A DNA stretch of 64,000 nucleotides from Tritrichomonas musculus. Its lineage: Eukaryota; Parabasalia; Tritrichomonadida; Tritrichomonadidae. Location: contig JAPFFF010000004.1 in NCBI GenBank assembly GCA_039105265.1, positions 1,302,001 to 1,366,000 on the forward strand, given 5' to 3'. The translations under genes and the position numbers were made by a program. The notes beneath the pieces were generated by a model. The model saw only the letters and a program-made list of their open reading frames with translations. It was not told the origin of the DNA and made no database searches. This document shows positions 11,101-19,653 of this stretch, in pieces; position 1 is the stretch's first letter, and every line of letters starts with the position of its first letter.

Positions 11101-13308
11101 AAGAAAGATTTCACTGACCCCATTGATGAAGTGAATTGGGACCCGTCAACTAACGCATTCAAATATATAATCGACCAACAATATTATGAAGTACTCCCGA
11201 GACCAGATGCCGCGACAACCTTATATACTGATTACAATATAACATCATCTAAGGTCATTACGGCTGATAATATTACTACCATGAGGAGTGATTTGAATGT
11301 ACTCACTAACAACTTTGATGTAGTTAGTTATGATGTTAAAGATTTGACCAGTAGAGTGGATACATTAAATGCAGAAATGGGTGAGACTAAAAGAATTACT
11401 CAACACTTGCAAGATGATATCGACCAGGTTCGAATCGTATCAAATGTAGCCCTGGCATTTGGAGTCATCGGCACGGCTGGTAGCATAGCCAATGTTGGAT
11501 TGACGTTGTTTCGAACAGGGTTCACAATCACTAAAGCTGGTATAGATTCAACCATTGAAGGTATATCCCAAGGTGAGCAAGCTTTATATCATCTAGGTGA
11601 TGGAAGCAACCTACCTCCATTAAAAATAGCAAGGTCAACTACAACTGATTTAACTCCAATCATAAATTGGTGCGATGCAGATAAAGTTGCTGTCGAATAT
11701 ACTGATGATGTTAACAACCCCTCAACAACCATTACAACCTATAGAGATGCTATCGATTTATGCAACCACTTCAGGGAGTCATTGAAACCAGCATTTAGAC
11801 TATTAGCTGAAAAAATAAATGAGGTTGAATTTAATACAACCCAACTTGATGATATCTATATTTCCAAAAATAATTTAGTTAGAGATGACACTATTGATAT
11901 TGTTGGTAAGCTAGTCAATAAGGATGTTCATCTTGAAGCTGAAGATGTGATTACAAATGGAACTATCAAAGTTAGGCTGATGTTAATGTTTATTAGCGAA
12001 TTCAATGATATAGACTATGAGGAATATATTGTTACAATTACTATAGACAATGGTAGTGTTAGTCAATATGAAGGTTGCGATTACTTCCCAACATGCACTC
12101 TCAATGATAAGATTATAATCATACCTAATCCCCAAAATGTTAAAGTCAATACTATTACTATCAAGGAGAATACTTGTGTTAGGAGGATGTCATTTACACC
12201 AAATGATTTAGCCTATACCTGTGACATAAATGCTCTTCATAATAAAATTGATGCTATCCATGAACAGACCAAATCTAATGATGCTTCACTAGCTACAATC
12301 ATAAACGAGTACCCCACGGTTGATGAGGTCAATGATGTCTTGAAGGAGTATGCATTAAAGAAAGATATACCTGAACCTGTTGATTTAACCAATTATGCTA
12401 TGAAAAGCATTATTCCAGAAATTATTGAGGGGCAAACAACTATTCAATTCAAAATCGTCAATAATACAATTCCTGATTTGGATTACGACACATATCATGA
12501 ACTGATTGAGCAATATGGGTTGGATATTGTCTCATCAAACAATTTCTATACGGCTCATTATGTTCACATAGATTATTCGTACAATGACGATGATGACGAA
12601 CAACCCTCTCAGATAATTCGTATCGAAGGAAGTAGTTCTGGTCTTTGGATACTGTATAGCTCCCATGAATTAATCAATCCAGGAAGTGGTGAAACACCGG
12701 AAATTTTATCATGTTCAATAACCAAAAATATCGAACCAACAGACAAAAACGCTTATTCGGCTAGATATGTGTCGAACACTTTTGCTTTGAAAACAGATAT
12801 CCCAGAACCAGTTGATTTGTCAAATTACGCATTAAAAAGTGATTATGATGAACTGAAGACAAGGATAGAAAATTTGGTAACTGAGAACACAAATTTGAAA
12901 GCAACCATAGAATCTTTTGAATCAAGATTAGCTGCATTAGCGAATAGATTAACGCGAATTAAGTATACATTCAGCGTACCAAATAGTACTAGCATTCGTT
13001 ACCAATTCGAACAACCATTTGATGCATATGAGGCAACCCTCTATTTGACATATCATGAAAACAAAAATAATGTTGCCAGTGAAAAAGAAATTAAAATTAA
13101 TATATCATTCAATGTTAAAAATACACCTACGTATGAATACCAATACGAACCAAATAAGATCTGGTTAAACAATATTGAATTTCCATTAAATAGTAGCAAT
13201 TTAATGGTCAATCCAACAGCTAATTTCATATTGATTGGTGGGTCATTCTTTTCATCAAATGGTATCTTAGCTGAAGATAATACCAAGAATGGAATACATT
13301 CATTATAA
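8149..13308 (+). CDS. Giant fibre-like membrane protein of the Polinton, 1719 residues
   Basis: This is the largest gene of the element, intact from ATG 8149. The N-terminus (around residue 52) carries YSKAEVDQMALG, a motif style common in phage tail-fibre repeats. The same style recurs near residues 1399 (YALKKDIPEPVDLTNYAMK) and 1545 (ALKTDIPEPVDLSNYALK). A coiled coil follows at about 1555-1600 and a beta-rich C-terminal knob of about 120 residues ends the protein. Hydrophobic segments near residues 338-365 (SFMLLLLKSTFSITG), 443-465 (FLICAGTFQLTLLLIIYGI) and 1105-1130 (VALAFGVIGTAGSIANVGL) could span a membrane. An elongated trimeric attachment or fusion-like virion protein fits, but no homologue is recognised. 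Two Pro-Glu-Pro-Val-Asp-Leu repeats point to internal duplication. Confidence 0.75.
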   Translation: MSIVPYAFRCNEATKLKDKGLSIEVAEDDEGNEQFSFTREDGEPVAFNNIYSKAEVDQMALGKDFKIDSFKDLTITGGQSLPVFADGATNTQYCTTYNKLMELLRTNFNNLTKYIHDLNIDGVDLSDLANTDISLSQMNYIDNNNIIQPHNPSSINDVIKTYNSSNTSIQSLLSNMNEFVKKSGFENTDIYPNGQLNLFGSSLSNNLNATNNIKTYANLFTSLNTNNANLLQILNGLQNDISTASNSDITNLLNTLENMEYLVVLKINDRYEIRKVKCQKAPSGDDLPVEPTKYDVIVNPDDNKEYDIEDVDTLIENKSPISHDNMDKVINVVVKTSSFMLLLLKSTFSITGKLLSYTLSGVSSMSKVTYNTATSLMESLYFNSGYIWHYTIDTSGKLVRYLITFKDRVVDALPTIDSSTVHKVFDNFGSFIKWLQEPDNFLICAGTFQLTLLLIIYGIKIIFNEEKTYKKLSPMEHKLKFEEMKREHAAIAARLKKKAKPTPLSDEIDILTDDNPLLDVASVFVDTIDLVNNLCEAHNYVMDRLDEIPAGDSNFASEAGIDEFIITNKDVSSLTNTINNIECNLLVINVPDEQKQAFLSYNRPIFKIVLRKNVIYDSKGRYIKEFYIVSKNNKILCPVIKFDSYQNFCIINDSSLIATRSIGPADQNDLDGKFYIAFDKKLPFHPYKLFLNGELSIMNEYTPTLLKTDKPIKCKTIIADNALKLHKSDVHYFYKPSIIQDYIIQDEDYYKIIFEVPDDYTIPDQLEFKFTEHCFGNHWSLKWCADETHSNKGYWTGNNIQGRLNSKVITKWNLRPSKKTNDCYGCWITIKQTDLHESIITNEGNGLMHSLLKNYKHVFKIQMNDGTIRDGSEWNMTYAYENHLTDGLSNSLHPGYYGTIILYLSMDNIEGIRTDLIDKIYLDIYLGDSITGTRLSFKPDGFHAQKNGKVYVDVIPVLDTIEKISYEYSTTKINTDTKNIELYLKKDFTDPIDEVNWDPSTNAFKYIIDQQYYEVLPRPDAATTLYTDYNITSSKVITADNITTMRSDLNVLTNNFDVVSYDVKDLTSRVDTLNAEMGETKRITQHLQDDIDQVRIVSNVALAFGVIGTAGSIANVGLTLFRTGFTITKAGIDSTIEGISQGEQALYHLGDGSNLPPLKIARSTTTDLTPIINWCDADKVAVEYTDDVNNPSTTITTYRDAIDLCNHFRESLKPAFRLLAEKINEVEFNTTQLDDIYISKNNLVRDDTIDIVGKLVNKDVHLEAEDVITNGTIKVRLMLMFISEFNDIDYEEYIVTITIDNGSVSQYEGCDYFPTCTLNDKIIIIPNPQNVKVNTITIKENTCVRRMSFTPNDLAYTCDINALHNKIDAIHEQTKSNDASLATIINEYPTVDEVNDVLKEYALKKDIPEPVDLTNYAMKSIIPEIIEGQTTIQFKIVNNTIPDLDYDTYHELIEQYGLDIVSSNNFYTAHYVHIDYSYNDDDDEQPSQIIRIEGSSSGLWILYSSHELINPGSGETPEILSCSITKNIEPTDKNAYSARYVSNTFALKTDIPEPVDLSNYALKSDYDELKTRIENLVTENTNLKATIESFESRLAALANRLTRIKYTFSVPNSTSIRYQFEQPFDAYEATLYLTYHENKNNVASEKEIKINISFNVKNTPTYEYQYEPNKIWLNNIEFPLNSSNLMVNPTANFILIGGSFFSSNGILAEDNTKNGIHSL

Positions 13309-13356
13309 GGAGGTAGGTACTCAATAAGTTAGTCATCAGCTAGCCAATCAAAAATA

Positions 13357-16300
13357 TTAAAACTTCATCGTCCTATTAAATTGAGGGAGATTGATTTGCT
13401 GATACAATTTATTTTTGCGAAAACAATTGGCACCATCGAGTAGGTTAAATGTAATCTCCTCACCATTATACATGAGCTCATATAATTCTTCAACACTAAT
13501 ATTATGATGCTTACAATAATTGAGAATACATTGTTTAGGAACACCTTTCATTCTAATATGATATCCTTCGTTGCCATTCTCATCGACCAGTATATCTAGA
13601 TATGATTTCTTACCAAGCGCTATCAGTTTACGTGAATGGACTTCGCCAACAGCACCATCAAATCTGTCGAAATCAATATGAAACTGACACATCTGCTTAC
13701 CAATCAATTGTCTCCCATATTTTGAATTATATATTTTTGCGATGCGTTCAACATCATCTTCCATAATATGCATGCTATCAGTATCTTGATAATATATATT
13801 GATGCCGTGTTGCTCAGCCGTATTCATAACTCTATTCATAATATGCTTACTCCATGAGAGAACTGATGCCCCAAATTGTGGTAGGTTGAAGTGATTATAT
13901 ATAGGCTTCATCTTCTTAACATAAACGTTGTTAATATTATCGGTTTCTGTAATCTCACTTATATAATTATAATTCCTCCAGATATAGTTATATATCTTCT
14001 CCTTGGGGACGGATTTAGTCTCGATTGGAATAGCTTTCAAAATAGACTTACCATATATACTATTGAGGAGCAGCTTAATAGTTTGCTCCAACGGATTACA
14101 TGCTCGTTGGTATCTCAATCTAAGTCTAAATAATTTATCGATGAACTTATTTATAGTTGTATTGAAACCTTCATTGAAATAGTATCCGCGAATGAACTCA
14201 TAATCGAAATCATAAAACTCCATTAAATCCATGAATGCTATCTTGTCGATATAGAAATGGGTGACTGGATTGTTATCAAATATCTTGCTACCATTATCAT
14301 CCCGATGGAATACATGCCCAAATTTGTAATCAATATCACTCTTACATTTAATTTTTGTAATATTGATTTCTGCAAAAAACGTGTCATATCTCAACAGCTC
14401 TTCCTTCGAAACATCTGCAGGGATGATCTTAGGCTTGCCCTTTGGTACCCCATTCATAATTCTCATCGCAGATGGATATAAAGACACGGCATCGAAGTCT
14501 TGGATGCGCCCCTCTATGTATTGCTTATCATTATTCGCAGTCATTGTCCTACCTCCGCTAACACATCTCAGGATAAAATTCTGGGGCTTACCACTCAACT
14601 CATAGCATCCATTAAAGCATCCATATCTCTTAGCGAAATCGTATCCAATAGCTGAGATAGATATATAGTTATGAATGTTTAACATATTAATCTTGGTTTC
14701 ATGAAATATTTTCATGAGGTCTTCATTAAATTTCTCCAAGCCCTTCATCAAAACTATGCAATCCTTCTTGCAATAAAATTTCGCATATTTCATGATATCT
14801 ATATTTAATGAGTCATACGCATCAGCTATCTTCGCATTTTCAATCAACTGTTTAAAATCTCGTGCAATCTCATGCAAAGATTTCTCATCTTTTTTCTCAT
14901 CATAATATTGTATTTGGAATTCTAACGCTGGCACGATACAACGTTTAATATTATGTTCCGTATATAACTTATAAGCCATGATTTCCTTGTGGACATCTAA
15001 GTTGAACATGCTCGCGAATTTCCTCAAGGGCTTATTAATTAGAGAATAGCTGTTGCGGAACGTTAACGTTTTCACAATCTTGTTATCGATATATTTGTTC
15101 ATGATGATTTGTAATATAGTACCTGCTCGCTCAAGTATCTTGGGCCGCCAACCATATGTGTTCATGAAGAAGCATGCATCATATTTTAGATTGTGAAAGT
15201 ATGTTAATGATTGGTCCTGTAAATAATCTAATAGCTGTTCATTAATATTATCTCCTGTGAAAGATATACTGTGAATATATGCACCATCTCTCCAAGCTGT
15301 ACAATTTAGATATGGAACATGAGGAGACACCGTTGAGTTGGTTTCATAATCACTATAATAAATCCTACTCCATTGCTTACCGTAATTAGTATCTGTTTTG
15401 ATAGGTTTGCAACATAGCTCCTCATCATAATTTAAATCGACATAGTCATTGAGATTATTATTGAATTCGGTCGTTGCTAATATATTTAATTCACAATTCT
15501 TAATCTCTCTAAATAAGTTTAAATCAAACATCTTACGTAGTATAATCATTGGAGTGGTACCTTCATTTTTATATAGAGGGGTATCTTTATTAACACCCTT
15601 GATTAGAACTCTCCTATCAATTGGAATATGAGCAAATTTTTCATCGAGCTCATCTCTATGTTCCAAATAATATGTTGTCGCCATGATATTTTTATTAATC
15701 ATGTAGTGATTCTTATATAGGAGTAGGTCGACAGTTCTCACGTAATCCTTAGCCCATGGTTTCTTTCGCGTATCAATTCTAACATTATATTGGTGGCGAG
15801 TATCTTTGGATTCATCTATACGTCGTATAATGAAGTGGCATTTGAATTCCTTGGCAACACTTATAATACGATTACAAGGAACTCGCTTAGTCCTAATATA
15901 ATTCCTCAAATGATTTATTTCATCTATCTCAAACACACCTGATTGAATACATGCATATACGAAGCAGTTGTCCTTATAGTTATTTTTGTCTATGGAACTA
16001 AATATATGGTAATCTGTCAAATCGATATTGCTCAAATTGATATATGGGAAAAATCCGCCATCATACATGTTTCTAAAATCTTCATCAATCTCAATCTCTT
16101 CATTATAAACTGTATTCGTATCAGGGTCCAATTTTTGAATCGAAAATGTGGTGGTCTTTTTGAACTTACTTTTAGTTACAAATAATGCTTCGTATCGAAC
16201 GGGTATAAATGTGCTGTTGTAGTTGGGATTTACATCACTAGCATCTTCGATCAAATCAACGGTGCCTGCGATATGACCAATCGTGTTATCAATCATCCAT

Positions 16301-16887
16301 TTATCACTCAGGGTGAAATATTTATAGGTACCATCGAGTGAGTGAGCTTTGACAACAGGTCTCTCATCACCTTTCAAACTATAACATTTTCTCAACGCCT
16401 CACAAAATGCTAAACGTTTGTCTTCATCATCTCCTATCAACACATCAAATGATATCCTCCTATTCACGTATAACATATATTCGGTCATATATTTTTGGAA
16501 ATTGCGTTTATTGACAACATCCTTGATTCGTTTCTCATATTGAATTCTCTCATCAGTCTTGGATTGATATAAGTTGATGGGGATGTTTAATATAAGCCTC
16601 TCCTCTAATGCGTTGTCGCGAATACTATTTTTATACTGATTACGTTGCTGAACTCGATTGATATGACTCGATTTGCTTTTACGAATGGTCGCGAATAATT
16701 TATTATCATCCTTATCAAATGCTCTAATATAATCATCAACGCAAACACCTCTCCTATTAATATGCATACTTATCAATCGATTCGATAACTCACCCTTCAA
16801 CTCTCTCAACGATGCAGTTTTATTAGCGAATCCGGGTAACGATAAGATATCTCTTTTGGTGAGCTTACTCAATAATTTATTTTTCAT
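13357..16887 (-). CDS. Protein-primed family B DNA polymerase (pPolB)
   Basis: This enzyme copies the element by protein-primed replication and is the hallmark Polinton enzyme. The 3'-5' exonuclease motifs are visible: DYETN (about residue 512), HNLKYDACFF (about 565) and YCKKDC (about 702). So are the polymerase motifs: A, DFDAVSLYPS (about 799); B, LLNSIYGKS (about 942); and C, YQDTDSMH (about 1036). A 450-residue N-terminal extension precedes them. It starts with a domain around LTKRDILSLPGF shared with two other proteins of the element. Around residues 300-400 it holds DNCFVYACIQSG and, 80 residues later, KNHYMI, a Cys/His arrangement reminiscent of papain/OTU-fold domains upstream of some viral PolBs (inference). 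At 1176 residues it is within the usual Polinton range. The start is ATG 16887 with an AT-rich leader ending ATATAAATG. It lies convergent to the fibre-like gene, 48 bp apart. Confidence 0.95.
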   Translation of the reverse strand: MKNKLLSKLTKRDILSLPGFANKTASLRELKGELSNRLISMHINRRGVCVDDYIRAFDKDDNKLFATIRKSKSSHINRVQQRNQYKNSIRDNALEERLILNIPINLYQSKTDERIQYEKRIKDVVNKRNFQKYMTEYMLYVNRRISFDVLIGDDEDKRLAFCEALRKCYSLKGDERPVVKAHSLDGTYKYFTLSDKWMIDNTIGHIAGTVDLIEDASDVNPNYNSTFIPVRYEALFVTKSKFKKTTTFSIQKLDPDTNTVYNEEIEIDEDFRNMYDGGFFPYINLSNIDLTDYHIFSSIDKNNYKDNCFVYACIQSGVFEIDEINHLRNYIRTKRVPCNRIISVAKEFKCHFIIRRIDESKDTRHQYNVRIDTRKKPWAKDYVRTVDLLLYKNHYMINKNIMATTYYLEHRDELDEKFAHIPIDRRVLIKGVNKDTPLYKNEGTTPMIILRKMFDLNLFREIKNCELNILATTEFNNNLNDYVDLNYDEELCCKPIKTDTNYGKQWSRIYYSDYETNSTVSPHVPYLNCTAWRDGAYIHSISFTGDNINEQLLDYLQDQSLTYFHNLKYDACFFMNTYGWRPKILERAGTILQIIMNKYIDNKIVKTLTFRNSYSLINKPLRKFASMFNLDVHKEIMAYKLYTEHNIKRCIVPALEFQIQYYDEKKDEKSLHEIARDFKQLIENAKIADAYDSLNIDIMKYAKFYCKKDCIVLMKGLEKFNEDLMKIFHETKINMLNIHNYISISAIGYDFAKRYGCFNGCYELSGKPQNFILRCVSGGRTMTANNDKQYIEGRIQDFDAVSLYPSAMRIMNGVPKGKPKIIPADVSKEELLRYDTFFAEINITKIKCKSDIDYKFGHVFHRDDNGSKIFDNNPVTHFYIDKIAFMDLMEFYDFDYEFIRGYYFNEGFNTTINKFIDKLFRLRLRYQRACNPLEQTIKLLLNSIYGKSILKAIPIETKSVPKEKIYNYIWRNYNYISEITETDNINNVYVKKMKPIYNHFNLPQFGASVLSWSKHIMNRVMNTAEQHGINIYYQDTDSMHIMEDDVERIAKIYNSKYGRQLIGKQMCQFHIDFDRFDGAVGEVHSRKLIALGKKSYLDILVDENGNEGYHIRMKGVPKQCILNYCKHHNISVEELYELMYNGEEITFNLLDGANCFRKNKLYQQINLPQFNRTMKF

Positions 16888-16949
16888 TTATATATCATTA
16901 AAAATGGCCCGGTTTCAAAATCAACTCATTTTTTTATCGCGCTATCAAA

Positions 16950-17675
16950 ATGTCTCACGATAATATCAATATTGACCAATTATTGGAACGCATCAAATTA
17001 CTTGAGGAGGAGAATGCTAGATTGAAGGCTACCCCTGATCTTGTCGATGTTGGTTGCAATACAGATGGACGCGGTGATGATGTATGTCCCACCGTTGAAA
17101 AGGATGAAGATGCTAAATGGTTCCCCCTCAAGAATTATGAAAACGAGTATGAGATATTGAACTGCTACCCTTATCCAATTCGTAAGATAGCAACTGGTAG
17201 GATTGTTACTGAATTCAAAAATAAAACTAGCGGATACATCCAAGTATCTCTCAATGGTAGCTGTCAACAAAAACATAGACTTGTTGCACTACAATTCATA
17301 TATAACGATGACCCTGTAAACAAAACTATCGTCGACCATATAGAGCAGGATAGGACATATTATCATGTAAAATGTTTACGATGGGTTTCGACTCAAGATA
17401 ATAATAAAAATAGGAGTTCAACGAGAGGTATTGTATACGAGTATTTTGACGATATAGATGAAGATGCAATTGTCGTGAATAAATACGGTGACCACTTATT
17501 TGAGAACTATTATTATTTCGATAATAAGTTTTACTATTTCAACGGAGTACGTTACAGAGAATTATATATCAAAGAGAATAAATCAGGTGTTCTATTTGTT
17601 AGCATGAAGGACACTAAAAATAGAACTGTCAATGTATATGTAAATAGATTCAAGAAAATATATAACTTGAATTAG
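16950..17675 (+). CDS. HNH endonuclease with N-terminal coiled coil
   Basis: Residues 5-28 (IDQLLERIKLLEEENARLK) form a clear leucine-zipper-like coiled coil. The core reads YPYPIRKIATGR, then KHRLVALQFI (about residue 106), VDHIEQD (about 128) and LRWVSTQDNNKNRS (about 143-156). This is the NUMOD4/HNH homing-endonuclease layout, with His, Asn and the DH pair in place. HNH nucleases of this type cut DNA and often behave as selfish or spreading genes. It sits on the plus strand in the 1-kb gap between two minus-strand genes, 62 bp from the divergent polymerase start, which fits late acquisition. The C-terminal 80 residues contain a Tyr/Phe-rich beta segment of unknown role. The leader has a T-rich tract and ends TCAAAATG. 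Confidence 0.85.
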   Translation: MSHDNINIDQLLERIKLLEEENARLKATPDLVDVGCNTDGRGDDVCPTVEKDEDAKWFPLKNYENEYEILNCYPYPIRKIATGRIVTEFKNKTSGYIQVSLNGSCQQKHRLVALQFIYNDDPVNKTIVDHIEQDRTYYHVKCLRWVSTQDNNKNRSSTRGIVYEYFDDIDEDAIVVNKYGDHLFENYYYFDNKFYYFNGVRYRELYIKENKSGVLFVSMKDTKNRTVNVYVNRFKKIYNLN

Positions 17676-17695
17676 TATTATTTTTGCGGAGCATA

Positions 17696-18700
17696 TTATT
17701 TGTTATCCTCAATACTGATAATTCTAACAGGTTTACCATGTATCAATTCGAGGTTTCGCTTAGTCCTTGCGATTTGTTTAGCAGATTGTGCAAGCTTACC
17801 ATTATTCTTTATATCTTTAAATATTTTTGAACGTGCATTCGATTCACGAATCAAGGCTTCCCTAGCGATAGCTTCCTCCTTTTCAGCAACATGCTTCTCC
17901 CAGTTAGCTTGTTTTATAGCAGCACGCTTAGCTTTATTCTCCTTTCTACGTTGCTTTCTAGCTGCAGCTTTAGAACTTTGAGCAGCTGCTATCAGTGCAG
18001 CCTTACGTTGCTTCTTAGACATATAATTTGCAGGTGGCTTGTATGGATCATATGATTCAGCCTCCTTCAATAGCCTATTGATTTCCTTCTCCTTATGCTC
18101 CTTCTCCCAGTTAGCTTGTTTTATAGCAGCACGCTTAGCTTTATTATCCTTCTTGCGTTGCTTTCGTTCAACTGCCCTACGAGCTCGTCTAGCTTTATCT
18201 TTGATACGTTCATATGCTTCCTGCAATCCCTGATCCGTGATGAGTTGTCGTCTTTGAGCACGTGCAGCCGCGATGATAGCAGCCTTACGTTGCTTCTTAG
18301 ACATATAATTTGCAGGTGGTGCGGATGAATCATTAGATGTATATTCAATAGCCTTAATATTGGATTTGGGTGGAGCTATCATCTTACGTTTAGTGGGATG
18401 AGGTGGTATATATGGTTGTGGATTACTTCGATATTTTTCGACATATTCCTTAACTTTGTAACCACGTTTCTTTTTGGTATATTGATGAACTCTCGCCCGA
18501 ACGAAATCCTTGAGTTCGATCAATAAATAATTATATAAACTCTTGAATCCAGGCAGTTGAACAATCTCTCCCTTATTTAGACTCAGTACAGTTTTATTCT
18601 GGGGTAGGTTGCAACTGGATGAGCCATGCTTCTTGGGAGGTGAGGTCTTGGGATATGAGTCATCATTTGGATCATAATTGAAGTCATCACTATCACTCAT
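17696..18700 (-). CDS. Very basic protein with LPGF domain and duplicated KKQRKAA blocks
   Basis: The 334-residue protein begins with an acidic Ser/Asp-rich tail. Around residues 38-95 comes a domain with LSLNKGEIVQLPGF and a downstream KKRGYKVKEYVEKY, matching the N-terminus of the polymerase. The rest is Lys/Arg/Ala-rich helix. The unit PPANYMSKKQRKAA(I/L)IAAA occurs twice (about residues 128 and 223), and KAKRAAIKQANWEK also twice, so an internal tandem duplication built the tail. The high positive charge suggests nucleic-acid binding, perhaps DNA condensation in a particle; this is inference. The leader has TTTTATTTTTG directly before TTTAAATG. It ends 20 bp from the stop of the convergent HNH gene. 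Confidence 0.65.
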   Translation of the reverse strand: MSDSDDFNYDPNDDSYPKTSPPKKHGSSSCNLPQNKTVLSLNKGEIVQLPGFKSLYNYLLIELKDFVRARVHQYTKKKRGYKVKEYVEKYRSNPQPYIPPHPTKRKMIAPPKSNIKAIEYTSNDSSAPPANYMSKKQRKAAIIAAARAQRRQLITDQGLQEAYERIKDKARRARRAVERKQRKKDNKAKRAAIKQANWEKEHKEKEINRLLKEAESYDPYKPPANYMSKKQRKAALIAAAQSSKAAARKQRRKENKAKRAAIKQANWEKHVAEKEEAIAREALIRESNARSKIFKDIKNNGKLAQSAKQIARTKRNLELIHGKPVRIISIEDNK

Positions 18701-18740
18701 TTAAACAAAAATAAAATATGGTTCGATAAAATGTAACTAT

Positions 18741-19148
18741 TTAATTATTACAGTCATCTACTAAGGGTTCATCATCAGGTGTCTCATTAATTGTCTCATT
18801 AATTGTCTCATTAACACTACAATCGATATTATCCGCATCTGGGGTATCCTCTTCCTCCTCTTCAAGCTCATCAAGATGTTCCTCGACATATCTCCTTAGT
18901 ATCTCCATTTCATATTTTTTACGTAATCTATATTCACGTTGCTGTTGGCGTCTAGCAGCTCGTCGCTCGTCATCATTAGCATACTTACATCTTCGCCCAC
19001 GAGGCTTCTTAGATTCAGGTTCAACAGGTTCATCATCAATGTTATCAATCTTATTTAATACATCACTCGATTTCGATTTAACAATTGTCCCGGTGACGGA
19101 TGGAAGTTGATTAGTAATAGTTGGGCTATCTACTTGCGATTCACTCAT
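18741..19148 (-). CDS. Small protein with basic, bZIP-like helix, 135 residues
   Basis: I start it at ATG 19148 (MSESQ). The frame stays open to an ATG at 19211, but that part is hydrophobic leader-like sequence overlapping the neighbour's end and crossing the T-rich leader. The middle has a nuclear-type basic patch (KKPRGRRCKY), then ERRAARRQQQREYRLRKK running into an acidic Glu-rich helix, which resembles a bZIP basic region plus short helix. The C-terminus repeats NETINETINETPDDE. A DNA-binding regulatory or packaging role is possible but unproven. It is one of a run of small minus-strand genes. Confidence 0.5.
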   Translation of the reverse strand: MSESQVDSPTITNQLPSVTGTIVKSKSSDVLNKIDNIDDEPVEPESKKPRGRRCKYANDDERRAARRQQQREYRLRKKYEMEILRRYVEEHLDELEEEEEDTPDADNIDCSVNETINETINETPDDEPLVDDCNN

Positions 19149-19194
19149 TTGCTTATCGAGAAAAAATATTATATAAAAAATAATCGACGCATAT

Positions 19195-19653
19195 TTATAC
19201 GAAGCAATCATCCTTTATATCGCTATCATCGAATTCAATTTTGAACTGGTCGCGAATACATTTGATATTATGTTTGTTGACGCATTCAAGAACGTGACAT
19301 GGATAGTATGGAGTGTCCATATATGTTTGCATTGTGAGTTCTATGATAAGGACGTATAGCTTATCCTTGCTATCGAATTTGCAGTTGAATGATACTATAA
19401 TCGAATCCCCAAACAATTTAATGATTTTATTATAGTTGATGAATACATTATTTTTCTTATTATTAGATTCGAGTGTGATGAATAAAGGTTTGCAACAATA
19501 TTTGTCAAACCTATTTTTAAATACTTTCTCCCCTTCGAAATAGATGACAGCCTTTACAAACTTGTTGTTCTTATATGTATCATTGATAAATGAAACGAGC
19601 TTGGTTGGTGAGTAGAAGTTATTGTTAGTGTCTACGATTGAATCAACAGACAT
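19195..19653 (-). CDS. Polinton hypothetical protein, 152 residues
   Basis: An intact frame with ATG at 19653, preceded by a leader containing TTTTATTTTTTATCC and ending TATAAATG. The protein is Lys/Asn-rich with alternating beta-like segments (KLYVLIIELTMQTYM, NNVFINYNKIIKLFG) and six cysteines, three of them in the last 35 residues (CHVLEC, IKCIRD, DDCFV). No family is recognised. It is separated from the next gene upstream by the only sizeable non-coding gap in this half of the element. Confidence 0.5.
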   Translation of the reverse strand: MSVDSIVDTNNNFYSPTKLVSFINDTYKNNKFVKAVIYFEGEKVFKNRFDKYCCKPLFITLESNNKKNNVFINYNKIIKLFGDSIIVSFNCKFDSKDKLYVLIIELTMQTYMDTPYYPCHVLECVNKHNIKCIRDQFKIEFDDSDIKDDCFV

